Assembly: GCA_018971065.1 (NCBI GenBank)
Contig: JAGWVC010000032.1
Span: forward strand, 1 to 36,753
Direction: 5' to 3'
Source of the DNA: Sphingomonadales bacterium
Lineage (GTDB): Bacteria; Pseudomonadota; Alphaproteobacteria; Sphingomonadales; Sphingomonadaceae
DNA length: 36,753 nt
In this document: positions 18,987 through 28,127 of the stretch, piece by piece
How the letters are laid out: each line of letters opens with the position of its first letter
How positions within the stretch are numbered: the first letter of the stretch is position 1
The notes under the pieces: generated by a model
The model's input: only the letters and a program-made list of their open reading frames with translations
The model's database searches: none
Told to the model about the DNA's origin: nothing
Translations under genes and position numbers: made by a program

Positions 18987-19056
18987 CGCCGCCAAAAGGC
19001 TTCGGGGGTGCAGGGGGAATGATTCCCCCTGCCTTTCCCTTTTCTACCTGAAACGC
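18987..19056 (-). repeat. Palindromic dispersed element, copy 2 (inverted)
   Basis: Read on the minus strand it has AGGTAGAAAAGGGAAA, a perfect 11-bp hairpin (19010-19032, arms GCAGGGGGAAT and ATTCCCCCTGC, one-base centre), then CCCGAAGCCTTTTGGCGGCG. It is inverted relative to copy 1. It lies 7 bases past the ornithine decarboxylase stop and could serve as its terminator. Confidence 0.75.
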
Positions 19057-19063
19057 GAAGCGC

Positions 19064-20269
19064 TCAGCGCAACCGCACTACGTTGTCCGAAACGCGCGGA
19101 TCGCGGCGGGTGCCGCTGTACTGGCTGGCCATCGGTTCGTCGGCGACATCGGCTTCGAGGCCTTCGCCGAAGCCGTTGAAGCGGGTGCGCATGGCGGCGC
19201 CGTAGGCGCCGAGCATACCGATCTCGATATAATCGCCGGCGGTGATGTCGGCCGGCAGCTCGAACGGACCGGCCATGAAATCGGCATCGTCGCAGGTGGG
19301 GCCATAGAACGAGAAGCCCTCTGCCGTCGCCGCGTGCTGGCCGTTCAGGCAGCGGACGGGGAAGCGCCAGTCGATATGGGCGGCATCGTAGAGCGCGCCG
19401 TAGGCGCCCTCGTTGATGTAGAGTTCGTCACCCCGGCGCTTGTCCACGCGGACGACCAGCGAGTTGTACTCGGCGGAGAGCGCGCGGCCGGGTTCGCACC
19501 ACAGCTCGGACGAGTAGGAGACCGGCAGCGATTCGAAGGCGCGGTGGATCGAGGCGAAGTAGTCTTCGAGCGGCGGCGGTTCCATGCCCGGGTAGATCGA
19601 CGGGAAGCCGCCGCCGACATCGATGATGTCAACGGTGACCGAGGCGTCGACGATGGCCGCGCGGACGCGTTCCATCGCCTGGACATAGGCGAACGGGGTC
19701 ATCGCCTGGCTGCCGACATGGAAGCAGATGCCGAGGCAGTCCGCGACCTGGCGGGTGGCCTGGAGCAGCGGGGCGGCGTCGGCAAGGTCAATGCCGAACT
19801 TGGCGGCGAGGCTGAGTTCGGAATATTCGCTGGAGACGCGCAGGCGCACGCAGAGCGACAGGTCGGTGGCGGGTTCGCCGGCGTCGTCGGCCGTGGCGGC
19901 GACGATCTTGGCGAGTTCCTCGTGGCTGTCGAGGCTGAAGGTGCGCACGCCGTGGACGTGGTATGCCTCGGCGATGGCGGCCGCGGTCTTCACCGGGTGC
20001 ATGAAGCACAGCACGGCTTCGGGCAGGGTGGCGCGGACGAGGCGCACTTCGACGATCGAGGCGACGTCGAAATGGGTGATGCCGCCGCGCCACAGCACGC
20101 GCAGCAGTTCCGGCGAGGGATTCGCCTTGACCGCATAGAGCGACTTGCCCGGAAACTTCTCGGCGAAGAAACGGGCGGCTCGTTCCGCAGCTTGCGGGCG
20201 ATTCAGGATTACGGGTTCGTCGGGCGAAAGGGCGCGCGCTACAGCCGATGCGTCTTGGTGAATGTGCAA
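19064..20269 (-). CDS. Ornithine/lysine decarboxylase, PLP fold-III (ODC type)
   Basis: 401 residues from a TTG start at 20269 (MHIHQDASAVARALSPDEP); no ATG lies between the upstream gene and conserved sequence, so TTG is favoured. Alanine-racemase-fold decarboxylase: PLP lysine Lys48 in LYAVKAN, HVGSQ, DVGGGFPSIY, WCEPGRALSAE and the C-terminal FYGPTCDDADF with active-site Cys-Asp. Makes putrescine (or cadaverine) from ornithine (lysine). Downstream of nspC with a 278-base leader that may hold its own promoter. Supplies diamine for the carboxyspermidine route encoded here. Confidence 0.9.
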   Translation of the reverse strand: MHIHQDASAVARALSPDEPVILNRPQAAERAARFFAEKFPGKSLYAVKANPSPELLRVLWRGGITHFDVASIVEVRLVRATLPEAVLCFMHPVKTAAAIAEAYHVHGVRTFSLDSHEELAKIVAATADDAGEPATDLSLCVRLRVSSEYSELSLAAKFGIDLADAAPLLQATRQVADCLGICFHVGSQAMTPFAYVQAMERVRAAIVDASVTVDIIDVGGGFPSIYPGMEPPPLEDYFASIHRAFESLPVSYSSELWCEPGRALSAEYNSLVVRVDKRRGDELYINEGAYGALYDAAHIDWRFPVRCLNGQHAATAEGFSFYGPTCDDADFMAGPFELPADITAGDYIEIGMLGAYGAAMRTRFNGFGEGLEADVADEPMASQYSGTRRDPRVSDNVVRLR

Positions 20270-20547
20270 CTCAAGGGACCCCCAATAGGCCTTGCGGCCA
20301 GAACACAAAGGACGAAGCTGTCGTGCGGTTTGGAAGTCCCCCAAAAGGGGTATGAGCGCGGCAGCGGGGGGTCGATATAGGGGGTGGCCGATGAACTGCA
20401 AGTGAAAATCGCGGCTCAAAATCGCCCGGCGCGGCGAGCGGGGAGCAAAGCCCGGCAGAATGGGCCTTACGGGGTTTTCATGACAGTTTTGTGACGTATT
20501 TTTCAGATTGGCGACAGCGGTTTGCCGGGCCCTTGCGAGGGCGGTTG
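20270..20547 (-). promoter_or_regulatory. Leader region of the ornithine decarboxylase gene
   Basis: 278 bases between nspC and the decarboxylase. On the minus strand, TTGCAG and TATATC are separated by 16 bases and could be a promoter. Downstream are a CCCCTTTTGGGG hairpin (20339-20350) and a GGCC-GCAA-GGCC tetraloop hairpin (20288-20299) close to the TTG start. Alphaproteobacterial decarboxylase genes can carry the speF cis-RNA (Rfam RF00518); whether this is one cannot be judged by eye. Confidence 0.35.
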
Positions 20548-21720
20548 TCAGCTCAGGCGGTCGCGGAAGGTCTCCCAATCGAATCGCTTCACGCATTCCA
20601 GCGAATCGGTATCTGAATCCCACAGCCAGATCGACGGCAGCGGCACGCCGTTGAAGGTGGTGGTCTTGACCATCGAATAGTGCGCCTGGTCGAGGAAGGC
20701 GAAGCGGGTTCCGGGTTCGGGGGCTTCAGCGAGGACGTAATCGCCGATGACGTCGCCGGCGAGGCACGAGGGGCCGCCCAGGCGGACGGCTTCGCCTTCG
20801 TCCAGTTCGCCCAGCATGGCGGGGCGATAGGGCGCCTCGATGACGTCGGGCATGTGGCAGGTGGCCGAGATGTCGGTGATGGCGACGGGCATTCCGTTCC
20901 AGCCGATGTCGAGCACTTCGCCGACGAGGATGCCGGCGTCGAGCGCGACGGCTTCGCCCGGTTCGATGTAGATCTGGGCGCCGGTGTCCTCGGCCATGTC
21001 CTTGAGGAACTGGACGAGGTCATCACGCTGGTAATCGGCGCGGGTGACATGATGGCCGCCGCCGAGGTTGAGCCACTTGAACTTGCCGAAATGGGGTTCG
21101 AGGTGATCGAACAGGACATCCCAGGTGCGCTGGAGCGGCTCGAAGTCCTGTTCGCACAAGGTATGGAAGTGCAGGCCGTCGATCAGCTCGACATGGTCGG
21201 CGGTGAGCTGGTCGATCGGGAAGCCCAGGCGCGAGTGCGGGGCGCAGGGGTCATAGCGCGGCACTTCGCCTTCGGCGTGCATGGGGTTCACGCGCAGGCC
21301 GACGTCGAACACCGCGCCGCTGTGGCGGGCGGCGGCGATATAGGGGGCGAAGCGTTCGATCTGGCGGGGGGAGTTGAAGATGACATGGTCCGAGAGGTGA
21401 AGAATCTCGGCGATGTCGGCTTCCTTGTAGGCGGCGCAGTACGTGGTGATCTCGCCGTCGTAATGCTCGCTGGCGAGGCGCGCTTCCCACAGGCCCGAGG
21501 TGCAGACGCCGTCGAGGTATTCGCCGACGATGGGCGCGGTGGACCACATGCTGAACGCCTTCAGCGCGGCGAGGACCTTGCAGCCGGAGCGTTCGGCGAT
21601 GTCCTGCAGGACGCGCAGGTTGGCGCGCAACTTGGCGGCATCGACGACGAAGGCGGGGGAATCGACGCGATGGATGTCGAAGTGGGCGAAGGCGCCCGGG
21701 TCGCCGGCTCTGGTTTCCAT
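20548..21720 (-). CDS. nspC: Carboxynorspermidine/carboxyspermidine decarboxylase
   Basis: 390 residues from ATG 21720, with AAGGAT 5-6 bases upstream. Fold-III PLP decarboxylase: DSPAFVVDAAKLRANL, PLP lysine Lys54 in LAALKAF, GLHFHTLCE, LNLGGGHHVTRADY, IEPGEA, and the diagnostic LGGPSCLAGDVIGDY and AHYSMVKTTTFNGVPLPS segments. Removes CO2 from carboxyspermidine to give spermidine (or carboxynorspermidine to norspermidine). Its partner dehydrogenase is at 22713; the two are separated by DUF486 and the GxxExxY insertion. Confidence 0.95.
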   Translation of the reverse strand: METRAGDPGAFAHFDIHRVDSPAFVVDAAKLRANLRVLQDIAERSGCKVLAALKAFSMWSTAPIVGEYLDGVCTSGLWEARLASEHYDGEITTYCAAYKEADIAEILHLSDHVIFNSPRQIERFAPYIAAARHSGAVFDVGLRVNPMHAEGEVPRYDPCAPHSRLGFPIDQLTADHVELIDGLHFHTLCEQDFEPLQRTWDVLFDHLEPHFGKFKWLNLGGGHHVTRADYQRDDLVQFLKDMAEDTGAQIYIEPGEAVALDAGILVGEVLDIGWNGMPVAITDISATCHMPDVIEAPYRPAMLGELDEGEAVRLGGPSCLAGDVIGDYVLAEAPEPGTRFAFLDQAHYSMVKTTTFNGVPLPSIWLWDSDTDSLECVKRFDWETFRDRLS

Positions 21721-21779
21721 GGTTATCCTTGGGTGACGGTTTCGTGCGGGATTAGCGGGGCAGAGGGCGATTTGCCACA

Positions 21780-21802
21780 GCGCTGAAGGCGGAAGGAAAG
21801 GG
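21780..21802 (+). repeat. Truncated left half of the palindromic element
   Basis: This 23-base stretch, containing GAAGGCGGAAGGAAAGGG, matches the left flank of copy 1 at 18094-18117 almost base for base. The match stops exactly where the left inverted-repeat arm of the GxxExxY module begins (21803). No hairpin or right flank follows. Confidence 0.6.
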
Positions 21803-22359
21803 TTTCGCGCAGAGACGCGAAGAGCGCAGAGCCGGCAGCGCTTCACTCGGGGCGGTAGTCGTTCACCACGCGACGGATGCCTGCCGCCATCGTTGTGCTC
21901 GAAAAGTTCAGTAGCAATCCAACGGGGAGTTTCATCAGTCGCAAGTACGTCAGCAATTGCCGTGAATGCAGCTTCCCCATTTGCTCCACTGCCTTGATTT
22001 CGACGATCAGCAAATCCTCGACCAGAAGATCGATCCTGAACGCAACTTCGAATTGCTGACCGTCGAAGCGGAGTGGCACGGGTACCTGCCGCCCGACGCG
22101 CAATCCTCGCGACTGCAGCCGGCCGGCGAGGATGGCTTCGTAAACGGACTCGAACAATCCCGGGCCAAGCTCGCGATGAATGCCTACTGCTTCATCGACC
22201 ACAATGGCGCTGATCTCGTCGACGTTCACAGCGCCGTGTCCTTGCAATGCAGAAGATGGCAATAAGCGAAGTTTACATTAAAAAATCAACTTCATAAATA
22301 AATTCCGTGGTGGAGGCCCAGAACTGCGGGCTTTGCGCTCTTCGCGCCTCTGCGTGAAC
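21803..22359. mobile_element. Inverted-repeat-framed GxxExxY module
   Basis: A left arm at 21803-21837 and right arm at 22325-22359 are inverted copies, 30 of 35 bases identical by hand alignment, sharing cores such as CGCGAAGAGCGCA. They enclose only the GxxExxY gene and its AT-rich upstream region (22263-22320). The left arm ends 5 bases from the gene stop; the right arm ends 6 bases before the DUF486 stop. No target-site duplication was found and no transposase is encoded, so mobility is inference. Confidence 0.55.
21843..22229 (-). CDS. GxxExxY family protein (PD-(D/E)XK nuclease-like)
   Basis: 128 residues from GTG 22229, which has AAGGA 9 bases upstream; a TTG at 22262 would add 11 residues. 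The naming motif is GLFESVY within LGPGLFESVYE (G-x-x-E-x-x-Y). Further on, VAFRIDLLVEDLLIVEIKA gives an Asp...Glu-x-Lys pattern like PD-(D/E)XK nucleases, and the end TYLRLMKLPVGLLLNF is typical of the family. Biological role of the family is not established. Upstream AT-rich DNA and flanking inverted repeats set it apart from the polyamine genes around it. Confidence 0.88.
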   Translation of the reverse strand: MNVDEISAIVVDEAVGIHRELGPGLFESVYEAILAGRLQSRGLRVGRQVPVPLRFDGQQFEVAFRIDLLVEDLLIVEIKAVEQMGKLHSRQLLTYLRLMKLPVGLLLNFSSTTMAAGIRRVVNDYRPE

Positions 22360-22365
22360 CTCTGT

Positions 22366-22712
22366 CTATACCGGCGACTTGAATACCAGCGCGGCACCCG
22401 CCACGATCAGGGCGAAGCCGGCGAGTTGGGGGAGGCCGGGTTTCTGGCCGAACAGGGCCCAGGCAACCACGACGAAGGCGGCGAGGGAGAACACTTCCTG
22501 CATCGTCTTGAGCTGGGCCAGCGAATAGCTGCGGGCGCCGATGCGGTTGGCGGGGACGGCGAGGCAGTATTCGAGGAGCGCGATGCCCCAGCTTGCCAGC
22601 ACGGCCAGCCACAGCGCCTTGTTCGGCGCCTTGAGGTGGCCGTACCACGCAAGGTTCATGAACAGGTTGGAGCCTGCCAGCAGCAGTGGCGGCAGGGCGG
22701 GGCTCCAGTTCA

Positions 22713-22713
<1 letters not shown>
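22366..22713 (-). CDS. DMT-superfamily small membrane protein (DUF486)
   Basis: 115 residues with four predicted membrane spans. LFMNLAWYGHLKAPN, LASWGIALLEYCLAVPANRIG and SLAQLKTMQEV are strong DUF486 (COG3169) features, a family distantly related to small multidrug transporters. ATG 22713 overlaps the stop of the carboxyspermidine dehydrogenase by one base (TGATG), so the two are translationally coupled. A link to polyamine movement is possible but unproven. Confidence 0.85.
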
Positions 22714-23927
<1,214 letters not shown>

Positions 23928-23984
23928 CTGTCTCCTGTTACCGTGAAGCGGGCCATATAGACTGGTAATATGTCAGGACAACAC

Positions 23985-24947
23985 ATGCGTTCCCCGACTG
24001 CCGACGGTGTTGCCATTGCTGCCGCCAAAATCGCGGCGTTGCTGCCGCCGACGCCGCTGTTGCCGCTGGAGGTGGATGGCGTGACGATCTGGTGCAAGGC
24101 CGAGTGCCTGCAACCGATCGGCGCGTTCAAGATTCGCGGGGCGTGGCACCGGCTGACCGATCTTTCCGGGGCGGAGCGGCAGGCGGGCGTGGTCGGCGTT
24201 TCCAGCGGAAACCATGCGCAAGGGGTGGCCTGGGCGGCGCGGCGGCTGGGCATCCGGGCGACGATCGTGATGCCCAACGACGCGCCGCAGGTGAAGCTGG
24301 CGGCGACGCGGGCGCTGGGTGCCGAGGTGGTGCTGTACGATCGGCCGGGCGGTGAGGATCGCGACGAAGCGGCGGCGCGGGTGATCGCCGGGACGGGCGG
24401 GGTGCTGGTCCATGCCTTTGCCGACCCGTGGGTGATCGAGGGGCAGGGCAGCGTCGGCATCGAACTGGCGGGGCAGATGCAGCAATGGGCCGGGGGTGGG
24501 CCGACGCGGATCGTGGCGCCGTGCGGCGGGGGCGGGCTTTCGGCCGGGCTGGCGCTGGCGTGCCCCGATGCCGCGATCGTGCCGGTGGAGCCGGAAGGCT
24601 GGGACGATGTCGGGCGCAGTCTGGCGGCAGGGGAAATCGTGGCGGTCGGCCCTGATGCGCCGGCGACGGCGTGCGATGCGTTGCAGACGCCGGCGACGCG
24701 GCCGATCAACTTTGCGGTGCTGCGCGAGCGGTGCGGGTTCGCGCTGGCGGTGACGCCGGCGGAAGTGCGGGCGGCGCAGCGGCTGGCGTTCGCGCGGTTG
24801 CGGCTGGTGGTGGAGCCGGGCGGGGCGGCAGGATTGGCGGCGGTACTGGCGGGGAAGACGGCTGTGAACGGGCGGACGGCGGTGGTGCTTTCGGGCGGGA
24901 ACACCGATGCGGCGGCGTTCGCGGCGGTGCTGGCGGGGGGCGATTGA
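23985..24947 (+). CDS. Threonine/serine dehydratase (PLP fold II)
   Basis: 320 residues from ATG 23985, which has AGGA at good spacing; an in-frame ATG at 23970 adds five residues but lacks a ribosome site. PLP lysine Lys49 in PIGAFKIRGA, the SSGNHAQGVAWAAR substrate loop, and the phosphate-binding CGGGGLSAG. No C-terminal ACT domain, so a catabolic or serine/threonine dehydratase type rather than the regulated IlvA. Could alternatively be a serine racemase or hydroxyaspartate dehydratase. Its promoter must share the 57-base spacer with the divergent dehydrogenase. Confidence 0.85.
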   Translation: MRSPTADGVAIAAAKIAALLPPTPLLPLEVDGVTIWCKAECLQPIGAFKIRGAWHRLTDLSGAERQAGVVGVSSGNHAQGVAWAARRLGIRATIVMPNDAPQVKLAATRALGAEVVLYDRPGGEDRDEAAARVIAGTGGVLVHAFADPWVIEGQGSVGIELAGQMQQWAGGGPTRIVAPCGGGGLSAGLALACPDAAIVPVEPEGWDDVGRSLAAGEIVAVGPDAPATACDALQTPATRPINFAVLRERCGFALAVTPAEVRAAQRLAFARLRLVVEPGGAAGLAAVLAGKTAVNGRTAVVLSGGNTDAAAFAAVLAGGD

Positions 24948-25012
24948 CGACGGCTTGACGAAACAAGGCTGTCATAGCAAGCTGTTAGCAGCGGTTTTCT
25001 GGAGGGGATGCC

Positions 25013-25441
25013 ATGATCACGATCGCGATGCTGAAGCCTGTTGTCGCGCTTGCCGGCTGGACCATGATCATGTGGTTCTGGCTTTATGCCACCCGCTTGC
25101 CGGCGATGGGCAAGGTGGACATGAGCGCGCTGGCCAATGATCCCACCAAGACGCTGGACCATGTGCTACCCGCGAATGTGCAGTGGAAGGCGCACAACTA
25201 CAACCACCTGCACGAGGCGCCGACGGTGTTTTATGCGGTGTGCCTGGTGATCGCGCTGACCGGCAACGGCGGTGGATATGGTGCGAAGGTTGCCTGGGCC
25301 TATGTGGGCTTGCGGATCGTTCACTCGCTGGTGCAGGTGACGATCAACAACGTTCCGGCGCGGTTCGTGGTGTTCGTGCTGTCGTCGCTGTGCCTGATGG
25401 CGCTGGTGTGGCGCGCGGCGCAGGTGACTTTTGGATTATAG
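25013..25441 (+). CDS. MAPEG family membrane protein
   Basis: 142 residues, four hydrophobic spans. MAPEG pattern: RLPAM, then NYNHLHEAPTVFYAVCLVIAL in span 2 and YVGLRIVHSLVQVTINNVPARF in span 3. The family includes microsomal glutathione transferases and eicosanoid enzymes; the bacterial role is unclear. GGAGGGGATGCC precedes the ATG. Single gene, convergent with zapE; a dispersed repeat lies between them. Confidence 0.88.
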   Translation: MITIAMLKPVVALAGWTMIMWFWLYATRLPAMGKVDMSALANDPTKTLDHVLPANVQWKAHNYNHLHEAPTVFYAVCLVIALTGNGGGYGAKVAWAYVGLRIVHSLVQVTINNVPARFVVFVLSSLCLMALVWRAAQVTFGL

Positions 25442-25489
25442 CCGGGAGCGCACCAAGCGGCGTTTCTTCGTGCCGCAATAGAAAGGCAG

Positions 25490-25516
25490 CCCTTCGACAA
25501 GCTCAGGGCGGACGGG
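25490..25516 (+). repeat. 27-bp dispersed repeat, copy B
   Basis: CCCTTCGACAAGCTCAGGG then CGGACGGG, between the convergent MAPEG and zapE genes. The ends CCCT and AGGG can pair. Confidence 0.8.
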
Positions 25517-25527
25517 AATGAGAGGAG

Positions 25528-26661
25528 TCAATCCTCGCCGTGGCCGAGGGCCATGTATTCGGCGCTTTGCATTTCCACCAGGCGGCTGACGGTACGGTCG
25601 AATTCGAAGCGGCCGGATTCGTTGCCGCCGGTGGTGGTGTCGTAAAGGTCTTCGGGTGAGGTGGCGGCGGTGACGAACAGCTTGACCTTGTTCTCGTAAA
25701 GCGCGTCGATCAGGGTGACGAAGCGGGCGGTTTCGTTGCGGTTGTCGCCGCCGAGACGCGGGATGCCGACCAGGATGACGGTGTGGTAGGCCATCGCCAG
25801 CGCCAGATAGTCGGCGGCGCCCCGAGCCTCGCCGCAGAGCCGCTTGAAGCTGAACACGGCGACGCCTTTCAGGCTTTTCGGAACGAACAGCTTGCGGTTG
25901 CCGCCAAGGTCCAGTTCGCCCGAGGGGACGTGGTCGATGTCCTCGGGCGAATAGTCGGTGAGGCGGTAGAAGGCTTCGCGGGTCTGGTCGGTGGCGGCAT
26001 CGCCGAGCGGGGAATGCCAGGTGGGGAGGCCGGCGAGGCGCTGGAGGCGGTAATCGACCGGGCCGTTGAGCGCGAGGACATCGAGTTCGGTTTCGATCAG
26101 CGCGATGAACGGCAGGAAATGCTCTCGATTCAGGCCGTCCTTGTAGAGCTGGCCGGGGGCGCGGTTCGAGGTGGTGACGATGACGAGGTTGTGATCGTTG
26201 ATCAGCGCGGTGAACAGGCGCGACATGATCATCGCGTCGGCCGAATTGTTGACCACCATCTCGTCGAACGCGAGCACCCGCAGTCCGTGCGCGATGGCGG
26301 CGGCGACGGGGGGGATGGGATCGCCCGATTCCGACAGCCTCGCATCGCGCAGCCGGGCGTGGACTTCGAGCATGAAGGCGTGGAAGTGGGCACGGCGCTT
26401 TTCGGTGATGCGCAAGGTATCATGGAACAGGTCCATCAGCATCGACTTGCCGCGCCCGACGCCGCCCCACATGTAGAGTCCGCGCGGGCGGGGGGCGGGC
26501 TTGCGGCCGAGCAGCTTGCCGATCAGGCCGGTGGAGGACGGCGCCGATTCAAGCTCCTTCTGGAGCTGGGCGAGGCGTTCGGCGGCGGCGGCCTGTTCGG
26601 CATCGGGACGCAGCTCACCCGAGGCGAGCAAGGCTTCGTAGCGGGCGATGAGGCCGGTCAC
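25528..26661 (-). CDS. zapE: Cell division protein ZapE (AFG1-like ATPase)
   Basis: 377 residues from GTG 26661, whose GTGA overlaps the thioesterase stop. AAA-type P-loop ATPase: VTGLIARYEALLASGEL start, Walker A in GLYMWGGVGRGKSMLMDLF, the RAHFHAFMLEVH stretch and Walker B VLAFDEMVV. The C-terminus has LYENKVKLFVTA and FEFDRTVSRLVEMQS as in ZapE/Afg1. Modulates FtsZ rings in E. coli; in mitochondria Afg1 aids turnover of respiratory subunits, notable next to sdhB. Last gene of the sdhB transcript. Confidence 0.92.
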   Translation of the reverse strand: MTGLIARYEALLASGELRPDAEQAAAAERLAQLQKELESAPSSTGLIGKLLGRKPAPRPRGLYMWGGVGRGKSMLMDLFHDTLRITEKRRAHFHAFMLEVHARLRDARLSESGDPIPPVAAAIAHGLRVLAFDEMVVNNSADAMIMSRLFTALINDHNLVIVTTSNRAPGQLYKDGLNREHFLPFIALIETELDVLALNGPVDYRLQRLAGLPTWHSPLGDAATDQTREAFYRLTDYSPEDIDHVPSGELDLGGNRKLFVPKSLKGVAVFSFKRLCGEARGAADYLALAMAYHTVILVGIPRLGGDNRNETARFVTLIDALYENKVKLFVTAATSPEDLYDTTTGGNESGRFEFDRTVSRLVEMQSAEYMALGHGED

Positions 26662-27110
26662 TTCGGGCTGCTCGGCTTGCGGGTGGTGGCGGTGAAGCTG
26701 GCGACGAGATCGTCGTCCTGGACGACGAGGCCGCGCAGGAAGCACAGGCGGCGCGTCTCACGGAGCATTTCGACCACGCAATCGAGCGGGCGGCTGCCGT
26801 CGCCGCCGCCGATGAACTGGCATTGCAGATCGACCGTGACCGAGCCGGAGACCGGGATGCCGCGCAACTGGTACATCGCCGCGAACAGCGAGACATCGAC
26901 GAGGCCGAGCGTGACGCCGCCGTGGGTGCGGCCGGCGGAATTGGTGTGGAGAACGCGCGGGGCCAGCCGCACGCGGCAGGTGTCGGGGGCCTCGCCGCGC
27001 ACCAGCAGCGTGCCGAGCACGCCACGGTTGTAGTGTTCCGGTTCGGCCAGGTCGTAGGCGGTCCAGCCCGGGTGGTCCGGGCTGGGCTCCCAGCGGAAAT
27101 AGGCGGACAA
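26658..27110 (-). CDS. PaaI-family hotdog thioesterase
   Basis: 150 residues from TTG 27110, 19 bases after the sdhB stop; no ATG exists near the expected N-terminus and the ribosome site is poor, so the start is uncertain. Hotdog fold: NSAGRTHGGVTLGLVDVSLFAAMYQLRG is the HGG motif and helix of PaaI/acyl-CoA thioesterases, followed by VTVDLQCQFIGGG. Hydrolyses an acyl-CoA of unknown type. Its stop overlaps the zapE start. Confidence 0.82.
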   Translation of the reverse strand: MSAYFRWEPSPDHPGWTAYDLAEPEHYNRGVLGTLLVRGEAPDTCRVRLAPRVLHTNSAGRTHGGVTLGLVDVSLFAAMYQLRGIPVSGSVTVDLQCQFIGGGDGSRPLDCVVEMLRETRRLCFLRGLVVQDDDLVASFTATTRKPSSPK

Positions 27111-27129
27111 GGGAACGGCCCGTCTGCGA

Positions 27130-27912
27130 TCAGATCTGGCGTTCGGCCTGCATCTTCTTGATTTCTGCGATGGCGCGCGCGGGCGACAGGCCCTTCGGGC
27201 AGACGTTGGCGCAGTTCATGATGGTGTGGCAGCGATAGAGGCGGAAAGGGTCTTCCAGCTCGTCGAGGCGTTCACCGGTCATCTCGTCACGGCTGTCGGC
27301 CAGCCAGCGGTAGGCCTGGAGCAGGATGGCGGGGCCGAGGAACTTGTCCGAGTTCCACCAGTACGACGGGCACGAGGTGGAGCAGCAGGCGCACAGGATG
27401 CATTCGTACAGGCCGTCGAGCTTTTCGCGCTGTTCGGGCGATTGCAGGCGTTCCTTGCCCGACGGGGTGGTGGAGACGGTTTGCAGCCAGGGGCGGATCG
27501 ACGCGTACTGCGCGTAGAAGTGGGTGAAGTCGGGCACGAGGTCCTTGATGACTTCCATGTGCGGCAGCGGGGTAATGCGGATATCGCCCTTGAGGTCCTC
27601 AATCGCGGTGGTGCAGGCGAGGCCGTTGCGGCCGTTGATGTTCATCGCGCAGGAGCCGCAGATGCCTTCGCGGCAGGAGCGGCGGAAGGTGAGCGTGGCG
27701 TCCTGCTCGGTCTTCATCTTGATCAGCGCGTCGAGCACCATCGGGCCGCAGGAATCGAGATCGATGTCGAAGCTGTCGTAGCGGGGGTTTTCGCCCGAAT
27801 CGGGATCGTAGCGGTAGACCTTGAACTTCTTGACCTTCGTGGCCCCGGGGGCGGCGTGATGGCGGGCCTTGCCGCTGATCTTGCTGTTGGCGGGGAGAGT
27901 GAAGGTGGCCAT
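27130..27912 (-). CDS. sdhB: Succinate dehydrogenase iron-sulfur subunit
   Basis: 260 residues. Three cluster sites are clear: 2Fe-2[10 protein letters not shown] plus the later NGLAC, 4Fe-4[13 protein letters not shown], and 3Fe-4[16 protein letters not shown]-terminal [38 protein letters not shown] is typical of alphaproteobacterial SdhB. Part of respiratory complex II on the inner face of the membrane. The other subunits (sdhC, D, A) are not beside it: upstream is a 215-base gap with a dispersed repeat. Confidence 0.97.
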   Translation of the reverse strand: MATFTLPANSKISGKARHHAAPGATKVKKFKVYRYDPDSGENPRYDSFDIDLDSCGPMVLDALIKMKTEQDATLTFRRSCREGICGSCAMNINGRNGLACTTAIEDLKGDIRITPLPHMEVIKDLVPDFTHFYAQYASIRPWLQTVSTTPSGKERLQSPEQREKLDGLYECILCACCSTSCPSYWWNSDKFLGPAILLQAYRWLADSRDEMTGERLDELEDPFRLYRCHTIMNCANVCPKGLSPARAIAEIKKMQAERQI

Positions 27913-28080
27913 CGCGGGTTCCCGTGAAAAACGCTGCGCTATCGCGCCGGTAAGGGCGCGGTTTGGGCCTCTCTAGCGATTCATCGCGTGGGGGCAAGGG
28001 GAGTCGTGAAATCCGTCCCGGGGCTTGCCGAAATGCCGTACTCTGTTGCGGGGCGCAGGCTTCGCAAGAAGAAGTACGGT

Positions 28081-28107
28081 CCTTCGACAAGCTCAGGACG
28101 GACGGGA
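28081..28107 (+). repeat. 27-bp dispersed repeat, copy C
   Basis: TCCTTCGACAAGCTCAGGA-type sequence then CGGACGGG (first base at 28080 is T), in the gap between sdhB and the amine-dehydrogenase-like gene. Same orientation as copies A and B. Confidence 0.8.
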
Positions 28108-28127
28108 AGGGAGTGGCGCGGCGATCG

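Noticed and set aside
18094..19056. Composite transposon or integron cassette
   Set aside because: No transposase, integrase or target duplication was found; the flanking elements are short hairpins, so only a repeat-bracketed segment is claimed.
20270..20623. N-terminal extension of ornithine decarboxylase to a start at 20623
   Set aside because: The extension has no family similarity, overlaps the 3' end of nspC, and would make the protein about 118 residues too long.
21843..22229. Toxin-antitoxin or restriction system at the GxxExxY gene
   Set aside because: No partner gene (antitoxin, methylase) is adjacent; only the nuclease-like motif supports it.
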